Assembly (NCBI GenBank): GCA_025800435.1
Contig: JAOXRV010000553.1
Coordinates: 1-13,420, forward strand
Length of the DNA: 13,420 nt
Reading direction: 5' to 3'
Origin: Cellvibrionaceae bacterium
Lineage (GTDB): Bacteria; Pseudomonadota; Gammaproteobacteria; Pseudomonadales; Cellvibrionaceae
Positions within the stretch are counted from its first letter, which is position 1. Each line of letters opens with the position of its first letter. A program made the position numbers and the translations under genes. A model generated the notes under the pieces. The model searched no databases. It had not been told where the DNA came from and was given only the letters and a program-made list of their open reading frames with translations. Shown piece after piece: positions 7,271 through 13,420 of this stretch.

Positions 7271-7732
7271 CTAAGAATCATCGGCGATATAATCCAATAT
7301 GCACTGGCTTTCTCGGCCCACTTTGATCAGCTGCGCTACCCATTGCAACAACGCCTCTCTAGACCACTTTTGTACAGCACTTGTACCGCTGAGCCAGTAG
7401 ATTTTTTTGAAGATACCCTTAGAGTGAACCTTAAGCTTATACTCGGGCAAGGCTGAGCTTAAGGCCTGCACAGACGAGCGGCTACGTGTAACAAAGCAAA
7501 AGCAAAAAGCCAGCTCCAGCTCATCGTTCACGGTTCTTTTTGTCAGTCTCGTCCATAGCTGCGTCGCCTGCAATAACTGGGCTACCTTGTAATCTTCAAA
7601 TCGATCGGACAATTGCACCTCATCACACTCAACAGCCTGAGACTTTTCATTAGCAAAACGCCGGTAGCGAAGATAGCCCCACAGCAATAGAAGCACAAGT
7701 AATGACAGCAGTACTGATCGAGCAAATATCAT
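7271..7732 (-). CDS. Single-TM anchored small protein, faintly RraB-like
   Basis: Not firmly recognised. The 153-residue protein has one N-terminal hydrophobic segment (about 5-20, leucine-rich) followed by basic residues LRYRR. This suggests a signal anchor with the C terminus in the cytoplasm. The soluble part is an amphipathic stretch (35-65), then ELELAFCFCFVTRS (71-84), SSVQALSSALPEYKLKVH (86-103), YWLSG, and a long C-terminal helix. The strand-helix-strand-strand-helix order and the length of the last part loosely recall RraB (RNase E inhibitor) proteins, but key residues cannot be confirmed by eye. The start is ATG 7732 with AGGA 7 nt upstream. The TTG at 7738 lies too close to that site. 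It is the middle gene of the AT-rich trio, 60 nt from the preceding gene. Confidence 0.65.
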   Translation of the reverse strand: MIFARSVLLSLLVLLLLWGYLRYRRFANEKSQAVECDEVQLSDRFEDYKVAQLLQATQLWTRLTKRTVNDELELAFCFCFVTRSRSSVQALSSALPEYKLKVHSKGIFKKIYWLSGTSAVQKWSREALLQWVAQLIKVGRESQCILDYIADDS

Positions 7733-7792
7733 ATTCAATTCCTAAAACGCAAGGTCACCTTCCTCGCCGCAGTAAATCGAAATTTGCAGCCG

Positions 7793-8398
7793 CTACTGCG
7801 CTGTCTGAGTTTCTTGCGTTTCATTTTTTAGTTTTATCAGCAGGCGCTCAATCTCTTGCCGGTTTTGTCTCAACCAAAGCGCTTCATCTTTTAGGTGGGT
7901 ATGCACAGATGAGTTGGGGTCAGCAAATAGCTGATAATATCTTTCGCAGCGCGCTACCTTAGGCGAACCGTTGGCATCGCTGTATAAGGCCCTATTCTTC
8001 TCGATTGTAGCGGCCAAATTAGCTTTATTAGTACTTATTACCTCTTCAACCTGTGCAGGGTCAATTTTAGCGAGATGGCGCATATACTCAGCGTAGATTT
8101 TCTCGGAAAAAGCCAAATCCTCGCTGTATTGCGCCACAAACTCGTCAAACCTATCGGTTTGCTTGATCGCGGGGCCACAAAATTGAAATATTGCCGTGTA
8201 CAGTGGCATATTCCAAACTATCTCTAGGGCATTGGTGTCCATTTCATCGAGCATATCAATCTCTTGCTGTGGCCAATCCAGCTGTAGCAGTAGCATCATT
8301 AGAAAACTCATCATTTCTCCCAAGCAACTAAAAACATCATCACTATCGCAGAGATTCTGCCAATAACCGCCTCTTTGTCTGTCGGACAAAAGCACCAA
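7793..8398 (-). CDS. Hypothetical helical soluble protein
   Basis: Unrecognised. The longest reading gives 201 residues, acidic and predicted mostly helical. It has WQNLCDSDDVF near 13-23, a hydrophobic methionine/leucine-rich helix near 29-38, a DE-rich turn, and a charged, coiled-coil-like C terminus (about 168-195) ending in a Q/T-rich tail. No TM segment or signal peptide is certain. The start is doubtful. TTG 8398 has GAGGG 10 nt upstream, whereas ATG 8311 has GGGAG exactly 5 nt upstream and would give 172 residues. I keep the longer form because residues 10-28 look like folded protein (Trp, Cys, Asp pattern). It is the first gene of the minus-strand trio, divergent from the asparaginase gene across 95 nt. 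Confidence 0.6.
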   Translation of the reverse strand: MVLLSDRQRGGYWQNLCDSDDVFSCLGEMMSFLMMLLLQLDWPQQEIDMLDEMDTNALEIVWNMPLYTAIFQFCGPAIKQTDRFDEFVAQYSEDLAFSEKIYAEYMRHLAKIDPAQVEEVISTNKANLAATIEKNRALYSDANGSPKVARCERYYQLFADPNSSVHTHLKDEALWLRQNRQEIERLLIKLKNETQETQTAQ

Positions 8399-8455
8399 AC
8401 TTATAAAGCCCTCACTTTAATATTGATCCAAACAAAGGCAGCCCTCAGCCCTAAG

Positions 8456-8464
8456 TGCTAAAAT
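8456..8464 (+). promoter_or_regulatory. Candidate extended -10 promoter for the asparaginase gene
   Basis: TGC-TAAAAT is an extended -10 element, five of six bases matching TATAAT, 29 nt before the ATG at 8494. No good -35 box is seen 17 nt upstream, which is tolerable for extended -10 promoters. It is supported only by pattern and position in the divergent gap. Confidence 0.35.
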
Positions 8465-8493
8465 CAGCCATCTATTAACGCTGGAGGCCGATC

Positions 8494-9459
8494 ATGCACC
8501 AAACACTCCTTATCTATGCCGGCGGCACCATAGGCATGCAAAAAAGCGCTCAAGGGCTGGTACCCAGCACTGTGCTAGAGAGCGATTTGCGCCATGTACT
8601 GGCCGCCAATGAACTGATGGCAGACTTCGACTTTTTAAGCCTGCAGCCGCTGATCGATAGCGCCAACGCTGGCCCGGCCGAATGGCAGCAATTGGCCGAC
8701 ACCATTAAACAGCACTCGGCCTACCGCTCTTATATTATCTTGCACGGCACCGACACCATGGCTTACGCTGCCGCCGCCGTCTCCTACCTGTGTGCAGACC
8801 TCAACAAGAGCATTATCTTTACCGGCGCCCAGATTCCCCTGGCCCTGCCCGGCAGTGACGGCGCCAGCAATTTTATCGGCGCCCTCAAGGCCCGCGATCA
8901 TCACGTACAAGGCACCAGTCTATACTTTGGCGACCAGCTGCTGCAGGCCAACCGCTGTGCCAAGGTCAGCAGTACCGACTTTAAAGCCTTTGCCGCCCCC
9001 GGCGGGCCGGCTCCACTGCCCACCAAGCCCGGTCTGCTAATAAGCCACCCCCTATCGTCAGCCCAAAATACGGCTATAACGGTTATTTATTTTTACCCAG
9101 GCATCAGTGCTGCTACTATTGCCAGCCAGCTTAAAGCCCCGGGCCTTAAGCTGGCCCTGCTGCTGAGCTTTGGCGCCGGCAATATACCCGCCGCCGACCA
9201 GACCATAGTGAGCGCGCTCAAGCAGGCCGGTAATGACGGCTTGGCACTGGTCAATATCAGCCACTGCCGCCACGGTGGTATCGACCAGAGCCGCTACGCC
9301 AGTGGCAGAGTACTGAACGAGATAGGCGTACACAGCGGCGGCGATATGCAGCTAGAGGCCGCACTGGCCAAGGGCCATGTGCTAATAGCCCAGGGCTTGG
9401 CCGGAACCGAATTAGCCACAGCCATGGCCAGCAATTTAGCTGGCGAGCTGAGTGAATAG
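8494..9459 (+). CDS. ansA: L-asparaginase, type I (cytosolic)
   Basis: This enzyme hydrolyses L-asparagine to aspartate and ammonia. The 321-residue protein has no signal peptide, which fits the cytoplasmic type I enzyme and not the periplasmic type II. The nucleophile Thr12 is in YAGGTIGM (8-15). Ser56 in the DSAN segment is in the substrate loop. The second active-site pair Thr86-Asp87 is in ILHGTDTMAY (82-91). Lys157 aligns with the catalytic lysine (ANRCAKVSS, 152-160). The C-terminal subdomain has FYPGISA, SFGAGN and EAALAKGHVL, as in AnsA. ATG 8494 has GGAGG 6 nt upstream. An aminotransferase follows after 36 nt and is probably co-transcribed. Slightly shorter than E. coli AnsA but complete. 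Confidence 0.92.
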   Translation: MHQTLLIYAGGTIGMQKSAQGLVPSTVLESDLRHVLAANELMADFDFLSLQPLIDSANAGPAEWQQLADTIKQHSAYRSYIILHGTDTMAYAAAAVSYLCADLNKSIIFTGAQIPLALPGSDGASNFIGALKARDHHVQGTSLYFGDQLLQANRCAKVSSTDFKAFAAPGGPAPLPTKPGLLISHPLSSAQNTAITVIYFYPGISAATIASQLKAPGLKLALLLSFGAGNIPAADQTIVSALKQAGNDGLALVNISHCRHGGIDQSRYASGRVLNEIGVHSGGDMQLEAALAKGHVLIAQGLAGTELATAMASNLAGELSE

Positions 9460-9495
9460 AAATAAATAAGCAGAGACAGAAATTAAGGACTTACC

Positions 9496-10674
9496 ATGGC
9501 AACACCGTTTTACCCACCCCAGCGCACCCTGATGGGCCCCGGCCCCTCCGATGTTAGCCCCCGGGTTTTGGCCGCCCTTGGCCGCCCCACCATCGGCCAC
9601 CTGGACCCAGAATTTGTCGGCCTGATGGACGATATTAAAGGCCTGCTACAGATGGCCTTTAACACCAAAAATGAGCTGACCATCCCCGTTTCCGCGCCGG
9701 GCTCCGCCGGCATGGAGGCCTGTTTTGTCAACCTGCTGGCAGCGGGCGACAAGGCCATTGTCTGCCAAAACGGTGTCTTCGGTGGGCGCATGAAGGAAAA
9801 CGTCGAGCGCTGTGGTGCCACTGCCATTATGGTGGAAGACGACTGGGGCCAAGCGGTCAGTATCGATAAAGTTAAAGCGGCCTTTGCCGAGCACCCGGAT
9901 GCCAAGGTGCTGGCCTTTGTTCACGCCGAGACCTCCACCGGAGTTGAAAGCGATGCGGCGGCGCTGTGCAAAATTGCCGCCGATAACGGCGCCTTGAGTA
10001 TTATGGATGCGGTGACCTCGCTCGGTGGCATATCCGTTGATGTAGATGGCTGGGGCGCCGATGCGGTTTACTCCGGCTCGCAAAAATGCCTGTCTTGTGT
10101 ACCGGGAATTTCACCAGTGACCTTTAGCCCCAAAGCAGTTGAGGTGATTCAAAATCGCCAGCACAAGGTACAGAGCTGGTTCTTGGATATGCAGCTGGTA
10201 ATGGGCTATTGGGGCGGCAACGCCAAGCGCGCCTACCACCACACCGCGCCGGTGAATGCCATGTACGCCCTGCACGAATCACTGGTGATGCTCGAAGAAG
10301 AAGGCATGGACCTGGCCTTTGAGCGCCACCGCCACCACCACCTGGCTCTGGTAAAAGGCCTGGAGGCCATGGGCTTAAATATGCTGGTCGATGAAAACTG
10401 CCGCCTACCCCAACTCAACCTGGTGCAGATTCCCGAGGGCATTGAAGATGCGGCGGTACGCGGCGCGCTATTAGCCCAGTACGACCTGGAAATTGGTGCG
10501 GGCCTCGGCGCCTTTGCCGGCAAAGCCTGGCGTATTGGCCTGATGGGCCAAGCTTGCTACCAGGAAAATGTACTATTGTGCCTGTCGGCCCTAGACAATG
10601 TACTGGCCGCCCAGGGCGCCAAGCACGAGCGCGGTGCAGCGGTGGCTGCGGCGATGGGTTTTTATAACGCCTAG
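9496..10674 (+). CDS. Class V aminotransferase, alanine/serine-glyoxylate type
   Basis: A PLP-dependent aminotransferase of the alanine-glyoxylate/serine-glyoxylate group, acting in glyoxylate, glycine and serine metabolism in the cytosol. Length 392 is typical of the group. It shows the N-terminal MGPGPSDVSPRVL, PTIGHLDPEF (31-40), the phosphate-binding GSAGMEA (69-75), ETSTGV (145-150), Asp181 in MDAVTSLGG pairing with the cofactor ring nitrogen, and Lys197 in SGSQKCL as the Schiff-base lysine. Further on are AYHHTAPVNAMYALHE and the late RIGLMG. ATG 9496 has AAGGA 6 nt upstream. Whether the amino donor is alanine, serine or aspartate cannot be decided from sequence. It follows the asparaginase by 36 nt and ends 4 nt from the converging thiolase gene. 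Its PLP need is met by pathways that include PdxH in this window. Confidence 0.93.
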   Translation: MATPFYPPQRTLMGPGPSDVSPRVLAALGRPTIGHLDPEFVGLMDDIKGLLQMAFNTKNELTIPVSAPGSAGMEACFVNLLAAGDKAIVCQNGVFGGRMKENVERCGATAIMVEDDWGQAVSIDKVKAAFAEHPDAKVLAFVHAETSTGVESDAAALCKIAADNGALSIMDAVTSLGGISVDVDGWGADAVYSGSQKCLSCVPGISPVTFSPKAVEVIQNRQHKVQSWFLDMQLVMGYWGGNAKRAYHHTAPVNAMYALHESLVMLEEEGMDLAFERHRHHHLALVKGLEAMGLNMLVDENCRLPQLNLVQIPEGIEDAAVRGALLAQYDLEIGAGLGAFAGKAWRIGLMGQACYQENVLLCLSALDNVLAAQGAKHERGAAVAAAMGFYNA

Positions 10675-10678
10675 GCTG

Positions 10679-11905
10679 CTAGACCCCAACCACAAAACTC
10701 GCCGTAGTAGTGGTGCTGCCGCCGATATTTAGGGTGGCAATATTTTTGGCGCCGCCGACTTGGTAGTTGCCGGCACTGCCGCTGGCTTGCTTATAGGCGT
10801 CGAGCAACATGCGCACGCCGGTGGCGCCCACCGGGTGGCCGAGGCCAATCAAACCGCCGCTGGGGTTAATGGGTAACTGGCCGCCCATTTCAATCACGCC
10901 CTCTTCCACCGCCTTCCAGGATTCACCGGGGGCGGTGATACCGAAGTGGTCGATGGCCATATATTCGGTCATGGCAAAGCAGTCGTGGGTTTCAATCGCA
11001 TCTACTTGCTCAAGGCTGAGCTTAGCGCGATTAAAGGCTTGATCGATAGCCGTGCGCACATGGGGAAACACTAAAGCTTCATTGGCACTGGCTGCCACCT
11101 TATCGGCATAACAAATACGCGCGGTGGTGTGGCCCCAGCCTTTAATGCGCGGAATACTCGCCAGGTCGATACCGCGCTTAGCGGCGTATTCGCGGGCGTA
11201 ATCTTGGTTGGCTAAAAATACTACCGCTGCGCCATCGGTAATTTGACCGCAATCGTTGCGTCGCACTCGCCCACTGATCACCGGGTTAAGCTCATCATTC
11301 TCGCTAAAGGCGCCCTCGGGGAATTGCCATTTGCGGCTTTGGGCATTGGGGTTTTGGCTGCCGTTTTGATAATTAATTTCGGCAATTCGGCCCAGGTGGC
11401 GGTAGTCGATGCCGTAGCGGCGATCGTATTCACCGGTAAGCTCGCTAAACATATGGGGCCACATATATTGCACCCCCTCGGCCTCGTGGCCGGTCCAGGC
11501 GGCAGCGCCCAGGTACTCTGCACCGGTATCGCCGGGCACATTGCGCATATACTCCACCCCCAACACGCAGGCACTGCGGTAGTGTCCGGCGGCTATATCG
11601 GCCATGGCGGCCAAGATTGCCATACTGCCCGAGGCGCAAGCGGCCTCGTGACGGCTGATAGGCAAGCCGTGAAACTCGGGCACAACCTGGGCCAGCACAC
11701 CGCCCAGCATGCCCTGGCGACAAAACAGTTCAGCCACAAAATTACCCACGTGGGCGCACTCAATGGTGGCCGGATCTAGTTGGCTGTCCTCCAGCGCGCT
11801 GTGCATAACCGCGCCCATCATATCGGCAATATCCTGGCCCTGGCGGGCCCAGTTCTGGGCAAAATCGGTTTGGGCACCGCCCAAGATATAAATGGCATCA
11901 CTCAT
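10679..11905 (-). CDS. SCP2-type thiolase / acetyl-CoA acetyltransferase family protein
   Basis: This thiolase-superfamily enzyme of the SCP2/lipid-transfer type probably cleaves or condenses 3-ketoacyl-CoA in fatty acid or steroid-like degradation. The exact substrate is unknown. The 408-residue protein has nucleophile Cys90 in HEAACASGS, His307-Asp-Cys309 in HDCFA, and His357 in GLGHPVG inside NPSGGLIGLGHPVGATG. The C terminus (NIGGSTTT) lacks the CxG cysteine of classical thiolases, as expected for the SCP2 type, where HDCF supplies the second cysteine. ATG 11905 has GGAG 7 nt upstream. An in-frame TTG at 11929 would only add eight residues without family support. There is an 88-nt gap from the upstream rimI. 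Many such thiolases work with a small OB-fold (DUF35) partner, which is not encoded next to it here. Confidence 0.92.
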   Translation of the reverse strand: MSDAIYILGGAQTDFAQNWARQGQDIADMMGAVMHSALEDSQLDPATIECAHVGNFVAELFCRQGMLGGVLAQVVPEFHGLPISRHEAACASGSMAILAAMADIAAGHYRSACVLGVEYMRNVPGDTGAEYLGAAAWTGHEAEGVQYMWPHMFSELTGEYDRRYGIDYRHLGRIAEINYQNGSQNPNAQSRKWQFPEGAFSENDELNPVISGRVRRNDCGQITDGAAVVFLANQDYAREYAAKRGIDLASIPRIKGWGHTTARICYADKVAASANEALVFPHVRTAIDQAFNRAKLSLEQVDAIETHDCFAMTEYMAIDHFGITAPGESWKAVEEGVIEMGGQLPINPSGGLIGLGHPVGATGVRMLLDAYKQASGSAGNYQVGGAKNIATLNIGGSTTTTASFVVGV

Positions 11906-11993
11906 TTGGCTTCTCCGCTGGCTCAGCAATACACTGGCTTAACTTTTATTATCGAACTTGCAGCTTAACAGTATAGGGGTCGGTGGCTCAAGC

Positions 11994-12455
11994 TCACTGG
12001 GGCATCAGGGTATAGGCGTACAGCAAGGCGTCTTCACGGCCGCCTTCTGGCCTGGGGTAGTAGCCCTGGCGCAGGCCAACTTGATTAAAACCCAAAGCCT
12101 CGTAAAGGCCAATGGCAGGGGTATTGGAGGCGCGCACCTCTAAGAACAGCTCGCTCACTGCCGGATCTAGGCGGCCGATAAGATGCTGTAACAACAGCCG
12201 CCCAAAACCGCGCCCCTGGGCCGCTGGCGCCACCGCAATATTCAGTAGCTCGGCCTGATCCACGACCTGGCTGGCAAAATAATAGCCGAGAATTTTATCG
12301 CCCTGGACCAGGGCCGCCTGTAATTGACTGCGCCCACCCAGGCGCTGCTCAAACTGGCTAGCCGGCCAGGGGTGGCTGTGCGCCTGCTGCTCTATTTTCA
12401 GTAGCGCTTCTAAATCGGCGGCGGTGACTGGGGCTAACTTGGGCTCAGGGCTCAT
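11994..12455 (-). CDS. rimI: Ribosomal protein S18 alanine N-acetyltransferase
   Basis: A GNAT acetyltransferase that acetylates the N-terminal alanine of ribosomal protein S18 using acetyl-CoA. The 153-residue protein carries the RimI pattern: EQQAHSHPWPASQF (22-35), LLNIAVAP (70-77), the acetyl-CoA pyrophosphate loop QGRGFG (80-85), LEVRASN (105-111) with probable catalytic Glu106, Tyr118 in GLYEALGF, and YYPRPEGGREDALLY (132-146). Glu and Tyr are 12 apart, as in the characterised enzyme. Its ATG overlaps the end of the holD-like frame by 11 nt, and no strong ribosome site is visible, so translation is probably coupled. The same gene pair is known in E. coli and pseudomonads. The related TsaB/TsaD operon acetyltransferase paralogues are less likely. 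Confidence 0.93.
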   Translation of the reverse strand: MSPEPKLAPVTAADLEALLKIEQQAHSHPWPASQFEQRLGGRSQLQAALVQGDKILGYYFASQVVDQAELLNIAVAPAAQGRGFGRLLLQHLIGRLDPAVSELFLEVRASNTPAIGLYEALGFNQVGLRQGYYPRPEGGREDALLYAYTLMPQ

Positions 12456-13257
12456 GGATACAGCGCAGGGCCTGCCAAGCCCTGGCTTTTAGCTGGGGCT
12501 GCTCCAGCATTTCTACCAGGCTTGGCAGTAGCAGAATACGTTTTTTAGGGGCGGCGCGGCCCAAATTCAGGGTCTCGGGCGGTAGCAGCTGACCATAACT
12601 GCTGGGCTGACGCCAGTCGGCCAGGCTATCTGGGGGCAACAGGTACTGGGCGGCGGCACCCATTAACAGGCAGTAATCCGCCGCCTCATTAAGCTGGGAT
12701 TCGAGAAAAGCGCCGAGCATTTGGCGGGCGGCGCTGGCACTTTGGTCGCCGTCGCCGGCTTCCATCATCGGCCAGGGGATTAACTGGGCACGAGGCAGGT
12801 TGGCAAGCGCTTGGCCGGCCGCTTGCAGCATACTCAGCAGTAGCTTTTCGGTGGGCAGCGCCTTTTGGCTATCGCGGCTATCAATAACCAGGCAGGGGCC
12901 GCAGCGCCACAAGCTCAGCTTAAACGCCACTGCTGGCTCGGTGGGCAGTTCAACTTGGGGCTCAGCTGCTGTACTTGCACTTAGTTTGGGCTTTGCCGCA
13001 GGCTCTGGGCCGCCGCCAAAGCCGGCCAAAATAGTGGCGGCATCAGCGGGGCCACCACTGGCAGCGACAGGCTCGACAACTTGCAGAGCAACTGCGGGGG
13101 CTGCAAGCTCAGCGCTGGGGGCGACCTCAAGCTGGGGCTGTGCCTGCTCGGGCCACTCACAAGCTTGAGGCAGGGGCGCATTCACCAGCAATACCCGGGG
13201 CATATAGCTATCGATACCGAGAGCGCTGAGGTATTGGTGGCGATGGGTTTCGTACAT
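12445..13257 (-). CDS. holD: DNA polymerase III psi subunit-like protein, enlarged
   Basis: Probably psi, the clamp-loader accessory that links chi to the DnaX complex. The 270-residue protein starts with RHQYLSALGIDSYMPR (6-21), like the R-x-x-x-L-x-x-LGI-x-x-W/Y-x-x-R opening of E. coli psi, the segment that contacts the clamp loader. A linker rich in Ala, Pro, Glu and Gly spans about 33-110. A folded part runs 111-270 and ends LPSLVEMLEQPQLKARAWQAL (244-264), which lines up with the end of E. coli psi (a Leu, then NP or QP, then AxxALW or AxAW). It is about twice the length of E. coli psi, as known for the pseudomonad form. It overlaps rimI by 11 nt, the E. coli holD-rimI order. ATG 13257 has no clear ribosome site. 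Automatic pipelines may label it TonB-like because of the Pro/Ala-rich linker. Confidence 0.7.
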   Translation of the reverse strand: MYETHRHQYLSALGIDSYMPRVLLVNAPLPQACEWPEQAQPQLEVAPSAELAAPAVALQVVEPVAASGGPADAATILAGFGGGPEPAAKPKLSASTAAEPQVELPTEPAVAFKLSLWRCGPCLVIDSRDSQKALPTEKLLLSMLQAAGQALANLPRAQLIPWPMMEAGDGDQSASAARQMLGAFLESQLNEAADYCLLMGAAAQYLLPPDSLADWRQPSSYGQLLPPETLNLGRAAPKKRILLLPSLVEMLEQPQLKARAWQALRCIHEP

Positions 13258-13363
13258 GGTTTGATTTCGTTGGGTTTAAAGCGCTGATTTTAACCCCGTG
13301 GCGCAGTTACGTCATCCCCGTGAGGGTGTGCTGCTGTTCGGGTTAAAGTGGCTTCGATTCCGA

Positions 13364-13420
13364 GCCTTGTGGTGGGTAAGGGTTTATGCGTCCCCCAAAC
13401 CCCCTTACCCACCACAAGGC
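13364..13420. repeat. 19-bp perfect inverted repeat at right edge
   Basis: GCCTTGTGGTGGGTAAGGG (13364-13382) is the exact reverse complement of 13402-13420, separated by 19 nt. RNA from either strand would fold into a long, stable hairpin. It lies 106 nt upstream of the holD-like start, non-coding on both strands as far as seen. The repeat ends at the last base of the window, so it may extend further. No adjacent T-run is visible inside the window. It may be a terminator for a gene to the right, or a copy of a dispersed palindromic repeat. Words from it and from its left flank (13347-13357) recur at 160-182. Confidence 0.85.

Noticed and set aside
5800..8493. Target-site duplication or transposon ends around the AT-rich trio
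   Set aside because: I found no direct repeat shared by the two flanks, no terminal inverted repeats bounding the block, and no transposase or integrase gene.
11243..11779. 178-codon plus-strand open frame
   Set aside because: Antisense to the thiolase, whose catalytic motifs are intact. It shows low-complexity Ala/Gly/His composition typical of a shadow frame in GC-rich sequence.
13350..13366. tRNA T-arm-like sequence GGCTTCGATTCCGAGCC
   Set aside because: No acceptor, D or anticodon arms surround it and the stem pairing differs from a true T-arm. It belongs to the repeat flank.

Overview
The window reads as a chromosomal segment of a gammaproteobacterium, moderately GC-rich. The evidence is a PdxH very close to the enterobacterial protein, a MoaA/MoaB/MobA set, and a HolD-like gene overlapping rimI, the gene order known from E. 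coli and pseudomonads. The HolD-like protein has the enlarged form known from pseudomonads, and the overall flavour suggests a marine Pseudomonas/Cellvibrio-type lineage. I cannot name the genus from sequence alone.

Layout: 1-238 is non-coding as far as I can tell, with several small inverted repeats. pdxH (239-880, minus) diverges from a plus-strand run of cofactor genes: mobA, moaA, moaB, a DUF1244 protein, a MOSC-domain protein, then an aldehyde dehydrogenase (939-5794). The last four starts each have GGAG followed by exactly 5 nt before ATG, which settles the MOSC and ALDH start sites. The first five genes form a molybdenum-cofactor operon. MoaA makes the cyclic intermediate, MoaB belongs to the molybdopterin-binding family, MobA attaches GMP, and the MOSC protein is a probable Moco-binding redox or sulfur-transfer protein. 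moaC, moaD, moaE and moeA are not in this window.

From 5833 to 8398 (minus) lies a visibly more AT-rich block of three poorly known genes. They encode a four-TM protein with a DUF4034-like helical-repeat domain, a single-TM protein whose soluble part faintly resembles RraB, and an unrecognised acidic, helical protein. The block is bounded on the left by an 11-bp stem-loop that overlaps the last gene's stop codon, and contains an 8-bp hairpin in the leader of the DUF4034-like gene. It looks like an accessory insertion between housekeeping genes and is the least explained part of the window.

From 8494 a cytosolic (type I) asparaginase and an alanine/serine-glyoxylate class V aminotransferase run on the plus strand. 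They converge, with 4 nt between stop codons, on a minus-strand SCP2-type thiolase. Upstream of the thiolase on the same strand are rimI and an enlarged holD-like gene whose reading frames overlap by 11 nt. The window ends inside or at the end of a 19-bp perfect inverted repeat (13364-13420). Parts of it and its flank recur near the left end of the window (160-182), suggesting a dispersed non-coding repeat family. No tRNA, rRNA, CRISPR array, transposase or phage gene was seen.
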